A stretch of 64,000 nucleotides of DNA from Halocatena marina (GTDB lineage: Archaea > Halobacteriota > Halobacteria > Halobacteriales > Haloarculaceae), in NCBI RefSeq assembly GCF_023276375.1, contig NZ_JALLPK010000001.1, positions 3,224,001 to 3,288,000 of the forward strand, given 5' to 3'. Positions 34,468-43,304 of this stretch are shown here, piece after piece (positions within the stretch are counted from its first letter, which is position 1; each line of letters begins with the position of its first letter). Both the position numbers and the translations under genes were made by a program. Under the pieces are notes generated by a model, which saw only the letters and a program-made list of their open reading frames with translations, did not search any database and was not told where the DNA came from.

Positions 34468-34812
34468 ATGCTATCGTTACTACAAACGACGGGGACAGCC
34501 GTCCCACTCAGCGCGTGGGTCGTCATGCTCGGGGCGATCGTTCTTCTCTGGGGCGTCGCAGGCTGGGCGCTCTATCGAACGCTCACCGACGAGGAACGAA
34601 AACTCGACCTCATCAGGGATCACGGTACGATCGACACCTATTCTCCACGAACGATGGCGGAACTCCGCGAGTGGATCGAAGCACACCCAGATCATCCCGA
34701 GAATGAAACGGCGAAAGCAGCCTACAACGACTGCGTCGAAACGCTGCACGAGATCGATACGCCGTTCTATGAGTGGAGTGACGAACAGCGAGCAGAACTC
34801 GAACAACTGTGA
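34468..34812 (+). CDS. NSS transporter small subunit (MetS-like), with extra soluble part
   Basis: A 114-residue protein starting two bases after the symporter stop. Residues about 12-35 form one membrane helix (PLSAWVVMLGAIVLLWGVAG) similar to the tiny MetS subunit that accompanies bacterial methionine/alanine NSS transporters. Unlike MetS it has a further 75-residue acidic soluble part with MAELREWIEAHP and AAKAAYNDCVE-type helices. The gene has been partly duplicated (remnant at 36166-36316). Role as a subunit is inferred from position and the membrane helix. Confidence 0.8.
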   Translation: MLSLLQTTGTAVPLSAWVVMLGAIVLLWGVAGWALYRTLTDEERKLDLIRDHGTIDTYSPRTMAELREWIEAHPDHPENETAKAAYNDCVETLHEIDTPFYEWSDEQRAELEQL

Positions 34813-34854
34813 TCAAGTAACCAACGGCACAGTTCGACTCACTGCAGCTGGGTT

Positions 34855-35904
34855 CTACAGCTCCGTCTCGATGTCTTGGAGCTGCTCTCGTCGTCGTTCG
34901 ACGGATGGGTGAGTGGCAAGGAAAGGGGCCATCTTCTTTTGAATCAAATATTCGTACTGGTTGTGGGTAGGAATTTGGTCACCGTTCGGACCAAGTCGAA
35001 TCGGTTCTTCCAGTGGCTCGGTTTCGACCGGAACGACCGCGAATGCCTGAATCGATCCGTCTGCTGACCGAAGATCTTCACGAGGGAGCGACTGGTGCTG
35101 TGCGCTGATTGTTTCCAAGGCACTCGCCAACGCTGCTGGCGAACCAGTGAGTGCGATAGCACCCCGATCGGCCGCCAGTTCGCGGTAGCGCGACAGTAGG
35201 TGGAACAGGAGACGACCAACCAGCCAGAACGCGCCGGAAATCATGTAGCACACGTTGAGCATGAACGTCGATCCATTATTATTCTCCGACGAAGTGGATT
35301 TTCTCTTTGTGTTCCTCTGATCGTCTGTCCATTCGTGAATGCTCTGTGCGATCTGCAATGGCACCGACGCGACCGTCATCACTGCGGCGTCACGGTGTTT
35401 CACGTGGGCCAATTCGTGGGCGAGTACTGCTCGGAGTTCCTCCGGGTCGAGTTTCTCCAACAGTCCGGTCGTAACGACGATCGTCGCTTGCTGGGACAAT
35501 AGCCCACTCGTATACGAGTTTGGAACCGGGGTATCTGCAACAACGACGGAGGGTACTGGAAGATCAGCCTGCTGAGCCAGTCGCTCGACAGTCCGGTCTA
35601 ACAGTTCCGAATGTTCCGTCTCCATGCGGTCGACTGATTGGGTATCGAGTCCACGAAGCACAGGAGTCTGACCGGAGAACTCCACGTAGATGATCACTCC
35701 GATGATGATACAGGTCATTACACCCGCAATTTCTCTGCTGACGCTGGGAGGAACCGGATTCATCTCGAATACAACAATTATCCAAGTGACCGCAAGCAGT
35801 ACTGTCCCGAACAGCGCGACGACGAGCACACAAGTGACGATAGCGAGCAACCCGAGTGTGACTGCCATCCGGACGCCAAGCTCCCAATCCCGTGACCAAT
35901 TCAT
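34855..35904 (-). CDS. M48-family zinc metalloprotease (HtpX-like), copy 1
   Basis: A 349-residue membrane protease. Two hydrophobic segments at residues about 13-47 and 58-76 are followed by the Ste24/HtpX-type catalytic domain: HELAH at 163-167 (VLAHELAHVKHRDAAV), then another hydrophobic pair and the third-ligand region RELAADRGAIALTG. PNSYTSGL and the C-terminal THPSVERRREQL are typical. It probably degrades misfolded membrane proteins. It is convergent with the symporter/small-subunit pair, and its paralogue at 36361-37377 is the product of a tandem duplication. Confidence 0.93.
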   Translation of the reverse strand: MNWSRDWELGVRMAVTLGLLAIVTCVLVVALFGTVLLAVTWIIVVFEMNPVPPSVSREIAGVMTCIIIGVIIYVEFSGQTPVLRGLDTQSVDRMETEHSELLDRTVERLAQQADLPVPSVVVADTPVPNSYTSGLLSQQATIVVTTGLLEKLDPEELRAVLAHELAHVKHRDAAVMTVASVPLQIAQSIHEWTDDQRNTKRKSTSSENNNGSTFMLNVCYMISGAFWLVGRLLFHLLSRYRELAADRGAIALTGSPAALASALETISAQHQSLPREDLRSADGSIQAFAVVPVETEPLEEPIRLGPNGDQIPTHNQYEYLIQKKMAPFLATHPSVERRREQLQDIETEL

Positions 35905-36165
35905 ACCACACTGTTCACATCACCACAGTATAATTGTTTATGAAGAGATATTTCAAATAGATGGTCGATATAGATAGAGAGATTCATATGTCCGAATCTA
36001 TGCGACGATATTCACCAGCGATAAGCAGACACAACTCGCTTCAACAGTTCACTGACGTGTGAGCCTACTGATGATTATCAGTAATGAAGATAGGACAACC
36101 AGTAAGCAGTGATGCTCCTCAGTGCGTTGGTCGTCCCGTTTGGATCATTCGTCATCGATACCTCG
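35905..36165. other. Gap between the M48 copies, including duplication junction
   Basis: 261 bases upstream of the first M48 gene, with A/T-rich promoter-like sequence (for instance TATAATTG near 35929-35936). The start-proximal sequence resembles that before the second M48 gene, which agrees with a duplication boundary here. No gene seen. Confidence 0.35.
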
Positions 36166-36316
36166 TCACCACGACAATGGCGGAACTCCGCGAGTGGATC
36201 GGGATACATACAAAATCTCCCACGATCGAAGCGGCGAAAGCAGCCTACAACGACTGCGTCGAAACGCCACACGAGATCGATACGCCGTTCGACGAGCGGA
36301 ACTCGAACAACTGTGA
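36166..36316 (+). pseudogene. Truncated copy of the NSS small-subunit gene
   Basis: The sequence from 36177 on repeats that of the symporter small-subunit gene: MAELREWIGIHTKSPTIE, then AAKAAYNDCVETPHEIDTPF, and ends in the same DNA (AACTCGAACAACTGTGA). The membrane helix is missing, an internal deletion of about twenty bases shifts the frame, and the two halves lie in different frames. It is therefore a relic, 3' to nothing and 5' to the second M48 gene, left by the tandem duplication. Confidence 0.85.
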
Positions 36317-36360
36317 TTGGGTGAACGACGACAACCTGTTCGACTCACTGCAGATGGGCG

Positions 36361-37377
36361 CTATATCTCCGTATCGATGTCTTGGAGCTGCTCTCGTCGT
36401 CGTTCGATGGATGGATGGGTCGTGAGGAAAGGGGCTATCTTCTGTTGAAATAGATATATGTGCCGATCATAGGTGCGAAATTGATCTCCGTTCGGACCGA
36501 GTTGGAGCGGTTTATCTACTGTCTCGGTTTCGACTGGAACGACCGCGAACGCCTCGATCGATCCGTCTGCCGATCGAAGGTCCTCACGAGGGAGTGACTC
36601 GTGCTGTGTACTGATTGTTTCTAAGGCACTCGCCAACGCTGCTGGCGAACCAGTGAGTGCGATAGCACCCCGATCGGCTGCCAGTTCGCGATAGCGCGAC
36701 AGTAGGCGGAATAGGAGACGACCAACCAGCCAGAACGCGCCGGAAACCACCAAGCATAGAGCGCACGGTATCACCAACAAATCGTAGTCGTTTCCATACC
36801 GCCAATCCCATCGATCGTCCACCCATTTATAGAGTGTTCGTGCAATCACCAGTGGCACTGACGCGACAGTCATCACCGCTGCGTCACGGTGTTTCACGTG
36901 GGCCAATTCGTGGGCGAGTACTGTTCGGAGTTCCTCCGGGTCGAGTTTCTCCAACAGTCCGGTCGTGACGACGACCGTCGCTTGCTGTGGCGATAGCCCA
37001 CTCGTATACGAGTTCGGAACGGGCGTATCTGCAACAACGACGGAGGGTACTGGAAGAGCAGCCTGCTGGGATAATCGCTCGACAGTCTGCTGTACTGCCG
37101 AATTCTCGGCGCTCGTCACTGACTGAGCATTGCACCCACGAAGCACGAGAGGGTCTCCCGAGAACGCTGTGTACACGATGATCGAGAGAACGACGACCGT
37201 CGCACCGATTCCGATTTCTTCGATCGCGGTGGATGGAAATACACCAGAACCCAGTTCCCGGGCGGTCACGGTCAATCCTCCGAACAGTGCGCCGATGAGC
37301 ACACAAGTGACGACAGCGAGTAATCCAAGCGTCACCGCCATCCGGACGCCAAGCTCCCAATCGCGTGACCAATTCAT
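36361..37377 (-). CDS. M48-family zinc metalloprotease (HtpX-like), copy 2
   Basis: A 338-residue paralogue of the preceding M48 protease. HELAH lies at 156-160, and the third-ligand region RELAADRGAIALTG and the end THPSIERRREQL are identical or nearly so. The two copies share long runs in the N-terminal helix (MNWSRDWELGVRMAVTLG) and in the catalytic part, but differ in the loop after the first helices (residues about 36-75) and in the loop after the catalytic motif (about 170-195). Both look functional. Its start lies 88 bases before the end of atpB. Confidence 0.93.
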   Translation of the reverse strand: MNWSRDWELGVRMAVTLGLLAVVTCVLIGALFGGLTVTARELGSGVFPSTAIEEIGIGATVVVLSIIVYTAFSGDPLVLRGCNAQSVTSAENSAVQQTVERLSQQAALPVPSVVVADTPVPNSYTSGLSPQQATVVVTTGLLEKLDPEELRTVLAHELAHVKHRDAAVMTVASVPLVIARTLYKWVDDRWDWRYGNDYDLLVIPCALCLVVSGAFWLVGRLLFRLLSRYRELAADRGAIALTGSPAALASALETISTQHESLPREDLRSADGSIEAFAVVPVETETVDKPLQLGPNGDQFRTYDRHIYLFQQKIAPFLTTHPSIERRREQLQDIDTEI

Positions 37378-37465
37378 GCCACACTGTTCACGTCAGCTAC
37401 TCAAAGCTATTTCTGAAGAAACGTTTAAAATAGAGAGACGAAATTACAGAGTAATCGATTTCAGA

Positions 37466-38905
37466 TCAGTCCGCGCTCGCTTCGACGGTTTCCTCTGTCT
37501 GCTCTTCTTCGCCGGTGTAGTACTCTTCGATGAGGTCTTCGTCGATGCGGTTGAGTTCCTGTTTCGGGAACATCGAGAGGAGGTCCCACCCGATGTCGAG
37601 GGTCTCTTCCACGTTACGATCGGTGGTGAAGCCCTGATCGACGAACTCGCTTTCGAAGCGGTCAGCGAAGTCGAGATACTGGTTATCACGCTCGGAGAGC
37701 GCCTCACGACCGACAATGTTCACGAGGTCGCGCAGGTCTTTCCCCTGTGCGTAGCCAGCATAGAGCTGTGCGGAGACGTCAGCGTGGTCCTCACGCGTGA
37801 GTCCCTCGCCGATCCCGTCGTCCATCAGCCGTGAGAGACTTGGAGATACGTTGATCGGTGGACGGACGCCCTGAGAGTTGAGGTCACGGTCGACGTAGAT
37901 CTGTCCCTCCGTGATGTAGCCCGTCAGGTCGGGGATCGGGTGGGTGTCGTCGTCACCTGGCATCGTCAGAATCGGAATCTGAGTCACCGATCCCTCGCGT
38001 CCTTCGATACGACCGGCACGCTCGTAGAGCTGTGCGAGGTCAGTGTACATGTAACCGGGGTATCCACGGCGTCCGGGGACCTCCTCACGGGCCGCGCCGA
38101 TCTCGCGCAGCGCCTCACAGTAGTTGGTCATATCCGTCAGGATAACGAGCACGTGGTATCCCTTCTCGAATGCGAGATACTCTGCTGTCGTCAACACCAG
38201 CCGGGGCGTGATCGTCCGCTCGACTGCCGGGTCGTCGGCGAGATTCATGAAGACCACGGACCGCTCAAGCGCGCCGGTGCGCTCGAAGTCGTCCATGAAC
38301 TCGTTTGCTTCCTCGGCAGTGATACCCATTGCACCGAACAGCACTGCGAATTCAGAGCCCTCCTCGTCGCCTTCCTCATCGGCGTCGGCAGATTCCTCAG
38401 GAACAGTTGCCTGTCGGGCAATCTGGAGTGCGAGATCGTTGTGTGGCAGACCCGATGCGGAGAAAATCGGCAGTTTCTGTCCGCGAACGAGCGTGTTCAT
38501 GCCGTCGATCGTGGAAACACCCGTCTGAATGAACTCTTCGGGATACTCCCGCGCAGTGGGGTTGATCGCGGCACCGACAATATCGTGGCGAGCATCCGGA
38601 ACAATATCCGGACCGCCGTCGATTGGTCGTCCAGAGCCGTCGAGAACGCGACCGAGAAGATCCTCCGTGACAGGCATCTTGAGCGTTTCACCGAGGAAAC
38701 GGACCGAAGAGTCGCGGTCGATGCCTTCAGTGCCTTCGAACACCTGAATAGCAACGTATCCGCTCGATGCTTCGAGTACCTGTCCACGGCGGGTTTCACC
38801 GGCCGGTGTCTCGATCTCGACGATCTCGTCGTATCCGATCGGTTCGTCCGTCTCGACAAAGACCAGCGGACCGCTGATCTCCGTGATGGTTTGGTATTCT
38901 TTCAT
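37466..38905 (-). CDS. atpB: A-type ATP synthase subunit B
   Basis: A 479-residue non-catalytic B subunit of the A1 head. It shows the usual blocks: [58 protein letters not shown], and the C-terminal [14 protein letters not shown]. It lacks a canonical P-loop, as expected. It starts on the last base of the atpA stop region (one-base overlap). It is the last gene of the operon seen here; the usual atpD does not follow. Confidence 0.96.
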   Translation of the reverse strand: MKEYQTITEISGPLVFVETDEPIGYDEIVEIETPAGETRRGQVLEASSGYVAIQVFEGTEGIDRDSSVRFLGETLKMPVTEDLLGRVLDGSGRPIDGGPDIVPDARHDIVGAAINPTAREYPEEFIQTGVSTIDGMNTLVRGQKLPIFSASGLPHNDLALQIARQATVPEESADADEEGDEEGSEFAVLFGAMGITAEEANEFMDDFERTGALERSVVFMNLADDPAVERTITPRLVLTTAEYLAFEKGYHVLVILTDMTNYCEALREIGAAREEVPGRRGYPGYMYTDLAQLYERAGRIEGREGSVTQIPILTMPGDDDTHPIPDLTGYITEGQIYVDRDLNSQGVRPPINVSPSLSRLMDDGIGEGLTREDHADVSAQLYAGYAQGKDLRDLVNIVGREALSERDNQYLDFADRFESEFVDQGFTTDRNVEETLDIGWDLLSMFPKQELNRIDEDLIEEYYTGEEEQTEETVEASAD

Positions 38906-40671
38906 TAGTATTTCTCCCGAAGTTGGGCCTTGATCTCCTCTGCGAGGTCGTTGACGAAGTCCTTCGCCTCATCGTCCGGAGTGGTTGCGATTCGGTTCAA
39001 ACGTGGAGCTGCGTCGATCGACGTGATCTCCTCGACCGGAACACCAGCGTTGAGTGCCTCGAACGCCTCATCGTTGAGGGTCTGGATAGCCGTGAGGATC
39101 AGATACGTCTTCTCAGGCGGGCAGTAGCGATCAACATCGTGGAACGCGTTCTGCTGGAGCCACGCTTCCCGAAGGTATCGGGCCACTTCGAGTGTGAGGC
39201 GCTGATCTTCTGGGAGAGCGTCCTTACCGACGAGCTGAACGATCTCCTGAAGTTCGGCTTCCTCATCGAGCGTATCGATCGCCCACTGGCGCGTCTCTGG
39301 CCAATCGTCGGCAACCTCATCCTCGAACCACGAATCGAGCTGTCCGCGATACAGCGAGTACGACTCGTTCCAGTTGATCGCAGGGAAGTGGCGACGTTCG
39401 GACAGATCGGAGTCGAGCGCCCAGAACGTCTTGACGATGCGCAGCGTGTTCTGGGTCACTGGCTCGGAGAAGTCACCGCCCGGTGGCGATACAGCACCGA
39501 TAACCGAGATCGACCCTTCAGTTCCGTTGATGTTCTCGAAGTATCCTGCGCGCTCGTAGAACGCCGACAGCCGAGCTGCGAGATACGCAGGGTAGCCTTC
39601 CTCACCGGGCATCTCTTCGAGACGCGAACTGATCTCCCGCATGGCTTCTGCCCACCGCGAGGTGGAGTCAGCCATCAGAGCCACGTCGTAGCCCATGTCG
39701 CGGTAGTACTCCGCGATAGTGATTCCCGTGTACACGCACGATTCACGCGCCGCGACGGGCATGTTCGAGGTGTTTGCGATGAGACACGTTCGTGCCATCA
39801 GCGGGTTTCCACTTTGAGGGTCCGGTAGTTCCGGGAAGTCCTCAATGACCTCGGTCATCTCGTTTCCGCGCTCACCACAACCGACGTAGACGACGATGTC
39901 GGCGTCTGCGAACTTTGCAAGCGACTGCTGTGTAACCGTCTTCCCCGAACCGAACGGGCCCGGAATCGCTGCGGTTCCGCCCTTTGCGAGGGGGAACAGT
40001 CCATCGAGAATGCGCTGTCCCGACACGAGCGGAATCCGAGGCGTCTGTTTGTCGGTGGTTGGTCGCGGTTCGCGCACCGGCCACTCTTGGCGCATCGAGA
40101 TCTCTTCGCCGGAAGAGAGCGTTGCGACAGTCTCTTCGACGGTGAACGCACCACCTTCGATAGACTCGACCTCACCGCCTTCGTAGTGCGGTGGGACGAG
40201 CACTCGGTGCTCGATACTAACCGTCTCATCGACGGCTCCGATAACATCGCCGGGTTCGACTTCATCACCGACCTCGACTCTGGGATAGAACTCCCACGTC
40301 TTCTCGAGGTCGATACCAGGAGCGTCGACACCTCGGTCGAGGAACGCTCCCATCTTCGATTCGAGGACGTCGAGCGGGCGCTGGACACCATCGTAGATGG
40401 AGTCGAGCATTCCCGGACCGAGGTCGACAGACAGCGGTTCTCCGGTGTTCTCGACCGGCTCGCCGGGAGCGACAGCCGAGGTTTCCTCGTACACCTGAAT
40501 CGTCGTTTGATTGCCTTCGATTTCGATGACCTCACCCATCAGCCCTTCCTCACCGACGTACACAACGTCGTTCATCCGGGCGTCGAGGTCCGTAGCGGTC
40601 ACAACCGGACCACTCACGCTCTCGATAATGCCGTCTTCGCTGACGGTCGCTTCCTGTGTTGCCTGACTCAT
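38905..40671 (-). CDS. atpA: A-type ATP synthase subunit A (catalytic)
   Basis: A 588-residue catalytic subunit. The Walker A loop [12 protein letters not shown] is at about residues 237-248, Walker B lies in [18 protein letters not shown], and the non-homologous A-subunit insertion follows in the segment before the P-loop ([17 protein letters not shown]). No intein is seen. The complex makes ATP from the Na+/H+ gradient at the membrane. The 104-base gap before it (40672-40775) is unusual because it is filled with TTGGAT-like repeats. Confidence 0.97.
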   Translation of the reverse strand: MSQATQEATVSEDGIIESVSGPVVTATDLDARMNDVVYVGEEGLMGEVIEIEGNQTTIQVYEETSAVAPGEPVENTGEPLSVDLGPGMLDSIYDGVQRPLDVLESKMGAFLDRGVDAPGIDLEKTWEFYPRVEVGDEVEPGDVIGAVDETVSIEHRVLVPPHYEGGEVESIEGGAFTVEETVATLSSGEEISMRQEWPVREPRPTTDKQTPRIPLVSGQRILDGLFPLAKGGTAAIPGPFGSGKTVTQQSLAKFADADIVVYVGCGERGNEMTEVIEDFPELPDPQSGNPLMARTCLIANTSNMPVAARESCVYTGITIAEYYRDMGYDVALMADSTSRWAEAMREISSRLEEMPGEEGYPAYLAARLSAFYERAGYFENINGTEGSISVIGAVSPPGGDFSEPVTQNTLRIVKTFWALDSDLSERRHFPAINWNESYSLYRGQLDSWFEDEVADDWPETRQWAIDTLDEEAELQEIVQLVGKDALPEDQRLTLEVARYLREAWLQQNAFHDVDRYCPPEKTYLILTAIQTLNDEAFEALNAGVPVEEITSIDAAPRLNRIATTPDDEAKDFVNDLAEEIKAQLREKY

Positions 40672-40735
40672 GATTTGGATTGGTTTGAATTGGATTTGGA
40701 TTTGGTTCGTTTGCTCTGATTTGGACCGGATTGGA
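40672..40735. repeat. TTGGAT/TTTGGAT repeat upstream of atpA
   Basis: A low-complexity stretch of units such as TTTGGATTGG, TTTGAATTGG, ATTTGGATTTGG between atpF and atpA. In the mRNA it reads CCAAATC/CCAATCC. It stands exactly where the atpA ribosome-binding region should be, and might alter translation. Confidence 0.6.
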
Positions 40736-40775
40736 GTCGGCTCGTATCTGTGTTGTCTGAAGCGTCCAAATTCAG

Positions 40776-41129
40776 TTATTCTTCGTCCATTAGATCGATA
40801 CCGATGGCTCGCTTGATCTGATCTCGCAGTCCGCCGCTCCCGGCTCCGCCACCCAGTGTGACGAGAACGGGCTCAACGCTTGTTTCTGCGGCTTGGCGCA
40901 CCTGTCTGGACAGATGCGAGAGGTCGTCATCGTGCATCACGACGATACCGACGTCGTCGTCGTTCAGCATGGTTTCGACTGCGTCGTCGAGTTCCTCGGA
41001 CTTTTGATCGTCAGGGACGTTCTCAAACCGTCGCACACCGGCCAGTCGAAAGCCAGTCGTAAACTCCTGGCTCCCGATGACGCCGATTTCACGACTTTGT
41101 CTTTGAGTATCGTTCTGGCGCTGACTCAT
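40776..41129 (-). CDS. atpF: A-type ATP synthase subunit F
   Basis: A 117-residue subunit F, part of the central stalk. [20 protein letters not shown] and [22 protein letters not shown] are typical of the family; the C-terminus IGIDLMDEE ends short and acidic. It overlaps atpC by four bases. A 104-base repeat-rich gap separates it from atpA. Confidence 0.94.
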   Translation of the reverse strand: MSQRQNDTQRQSREIGVIGSQEFTTGFRLAGVRRFENVPDDQKSEELDDAVETMLNDDDVGIVVMHDDDLSHLSRQVRQAAETSVEPVLVTLGGGAGSGGLRDQIKRAIGIDLMDEE

Positions 41130-42181
41130 ACGATCACCAGTTCGTCTTCTATCTCGTCGCCTGTCAGTCCTGCCTCTTTGCCGCGTGCGATCGCACGAAT
41201 GTTGTCTACTTCGCGTTCTTTCGCGCGGATGTACGCGATCACGGGACAGACCGAGAGGGGATAGCGATTCGAGAGCGTGTCCGCGTATTCGACGAGGGCA
41301 CGCTCTAGTGCGCGCTCGAATTCGATGAGGCTGTCTGCTGATTCGAGTTCACTTAGCGCCGAATCAAGATCGCCTCCGTATGGACTCTGTCGGACGTACT
41401 CCGTGAGTTGATCCATGTTGCCAACGAGCTGTCGCAGCTCGGACTCCTTGAACAATCGACCACCTGAAATGTAGTACGTGCCGGGGTCGATGTCCGCACC
41501 GCTCCGCGCTAGTCGAAGCGCGTTCCGGATGTTTCGGAAGTCGATCTCGGCGCGCAACACTTGAATATACAGCCCAGTTGCGCGATCCGTCTCCTCCGGT
41601 AACCCTTCGAGCATGTCAGAGTAGAACGCGCGATCGATGGCGTTTTCGAGGGGAACGAGCACACCCGTGTTCTCGTAGTCGTCTAGTGCTGTTGCCAGCG
41701 ACGGTCCGAACAGGGTGCCCTCGAGCTGTTCGACGACCATTGAGATGGAGTCTGCCCCGACAAGACGGTCTAACTGGCGCTCAGAGAATGCGCCGGCAGG
41801 AATGAGATCATCTTCGATCGTCTGCTGATCGGAGTCAGCGTAGATTCCCCGAATGATCGTTTTAACGTTCCACGCGTCGAATTTCCGCAGATAACGCGCG
41901 AGGTAATCGTACAGACTGCCCTCGGAAAAGTGAAGCAGATCGTTGAAGTGCTTCGCCAAGTTGCGGTTGAGCGCGTACTCGATGAGATTGACGCCTCTGT
42001 AACGCGATCCGAGCGCATTCATCTCAGTTTCGTACTCGGTCTCTTCCATGAACCGGGCGATCTCTCCGGGACCCATGCGAACAAGCTTCCGGTAGTCGTC
42101 CTCGTCGAAGAGGACTGCTCTGCGCGAGCGGACTCGCGCTGTGACGTACCCGTAGTTCGCCGTGTCATACGTAACGCTCAT
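41126..42181 (-). CDS. atpC: A-type ATP synthase subunit C
   Basis: A 351-residue subunit C (V-ATPase d-like), the socket between central stalk and the c ring. YGYVTARVRSRRAVLFDEDD at the N-terminus, the central LLHFSEGSLYDYLARYLRKFD and the C-terminal YPLSVCPVIAYIRAKEREVDN are conserved blocks. It overlaps atpE by four bases. Confidence 0.95.
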   Translation of the reverse strand: MSVTYDTANYGYVTARVRSRRAVLFDEDDYRKLVRMGPGEIARFMEETEYETEMNALGSRYRGVNLIEYALNRNLAKHFNDLLHFSEGSLYDYLARYLRKFDAWNVKTIIRGIYADSDQQTIEDDLIPAGAFSERQLDRLVGADSISMVVEQLEGTLFGPSLATALDDYENTGVLVPLENAIDRAFYSDMLEGLPEETDRATGLYIQVLRAEIDFRNIRNALRLARSGADIDPGTYYISGGRLFKESELRQLVGNMDQLTEYVRQSPYGGDLDSALSELESADSLIEFERALERALVEYADTLSNRYPLSVCPVIAYIRAKEREVDNIRAIARGKEAGLTGDEIEDELVIV

Positions 42182-42786
42182 TCTTCGAATAGCCTCTCAC
42201 TCACCTCACGCAGGGAGTCTTCCCAGACATCCTCAAACACCGAATCGAACGTGTTGTTCACACGAATCCGCGAGTTCTCAGTCTCAACGACCACACCACC
42301 GAGACAGTCGTACTCGCCGGCGTAGGTGAACTCGTCGTACTCGTTTCCGACACCAGTCCCATCGTCTCCAGCGAGGATCGATTTGATGAGTTCTGCATCG
42401 TCGGCACGACCGTACACCTGTATTTCCTCCTCATCAGTATCGAACTCCTCGGCGGCGTCGTCGAGCAGTGCGCGCGTGAGTTCAGCACGATTTTCTTCAA
42501 TCGATACAATCCGTTCTTCGACCGACTCCCGAACGTCTTCGAGGATATCACGGCGCGCTTCGAGGCGCTCTTGTTTTGCCTCAAGTTTGGCGCTCGAAAG
42601 TCGCTGTTCTCGTTCCTGTTCGATCTGTCGTTCGACCTCGCGCTTGCGCTCTTCGACTATCTCGTCTGCGTCCGTTTCGGCCTCTGAAATGATCGATCGG
42701 GCCTGCTTCTCGGCGTCCTCGCGTGTATCATTTGCGCGCGCGCGGGCTTCGTCTCGTATGTCCTCTACAACCGTATCAAGGCTCAT
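42178..42786 (-). CDS. atpE: A-type ATP synthase subunit E
   Basis: A 202-residue peripheral stalk subunit. An N-terminal coiled coil of about 85 residues (RAEDAEKQARSIISEAE-like, EIVEERKREVERQIEQERE) is followed by an alpha/beta C-terminal domain (GGVVVETENSRIRVNNTFDS) that binds the catalytic head. The start overlaps the atpK side by 30 bases gap. Length and layout are typical of haloarchaea. Confidence 0.94.
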   Translation of the reverse strand: MSLDTVVEDIRDEARARANDTREDAEKQARSIISEAETDADEIVEERKREVERQIEQEREQRLSSAKLEAKQERLEARRDILEDVRESVEERIVSIEENRAELTRALLDDAAEEFDTDEEEIQVYGRADDAELIKSILAGDDGTGVGNEYDEFTYAGEYDCLGGVVVETENSRIRVNNTFDSVFEDVWEDSLREVSERLFEE

Positions 42787-42816
42787 AATGGGTGATAGGG
42801 GGAGTCAGAATCGGCT

Positions 42817-43086
42817 CTATTGGACAACGAAGACGACAACCAGTGCAAGAATGACTAGCGTCTCCGGAAGAACGGTCAAGATCAGCCCACGACCGAACAT
42901 GTCGCTGTCCTCAGCGGTGGCACCGACGGCAGCCGCACCGATACTCCGCTCTGCAATGCCTGAGCCGAGTGCGGCGAGTCCAACAGCGATAGCCGCGCCA
43001 GTCTTTGGCGGGATTGCGGAAACAGATTCTTGTGCTTGCAGTGCAACGACGCTAAGAAACGCTGTCATAAATTCAAGTTCCATCAT
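42817..43086 (-). CDS. atpK: A-type ATP synthase subunit K (c subunit, proteolipid)
   Basis: An 89-residue protein of two transmembrane helices (KTGAAIAVGLAALGSGIAE and LILTVLPETLVILALVVVF). The ion-binding glutamate is E75 in LPETLV, and the glycine-rich GAAAVGA loop packs the ring. Two start codons stand side by side at 43084-43086 and 43081-43083. It is made in many copies per complex, and two A/T-rich boxes lie in the 218-base gap upstream. Confidence 0.95.
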   Translation of the reverse strand: MMELEFMTAFLSVVALQAQESVSAIPPKTGAAIAVGLAALGSGIAERSIGAAAVGATAEDSDMFGRGLILTVLPETLVILALVVVFVVQ

Positions 43087-43189
43087 GGTGTTAGTGGATT
43101 CTCCGTAGGGTTCACTTGTATCCGAACGGTTAGTCGTAGCTATACTGCGTTCATAAAACTTCCCAAAGCAATTTCATCGTGATCATGCG

Positions 43190-43198
43190 AATATATAC
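43190..43198 (-). promoter_or_regulatory. Candidate internal promoter for atpK
   Basis: On the minus strand a TATATAT box lies about 105 bases before the atpK start, and a second A/T-rich box (TTTTATGA, at 43150-43158) about 65 bases before. Both are in the unusually long gap behind atpI. Confidence 0.35.
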
Positions 43199-43304
43199 CA
43201 AATACGGAAACAAGTGACACGTCTTCTTGGCGATTTCCGAAAGCGATTACAAAATACAATGACGCTCTGTGAATAAATCTGGATGTGACGACTACAGAGC
43301 GTGG

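Noticed and set aside
36084..36425. Open frame of 113 codons across the duplicated small-subunit remnant
   Set aside because: It joins fragments that lie in different frames of the parent gene and lacks the membrane helix; treated as a pseudogene.
37940..38908. Plus-strand frame of about 320 codons opposite atpB
   Set aside because: Antisense shadow of a conserved ATPase subunit; the same applies to 38923-39828 opposite atpA.
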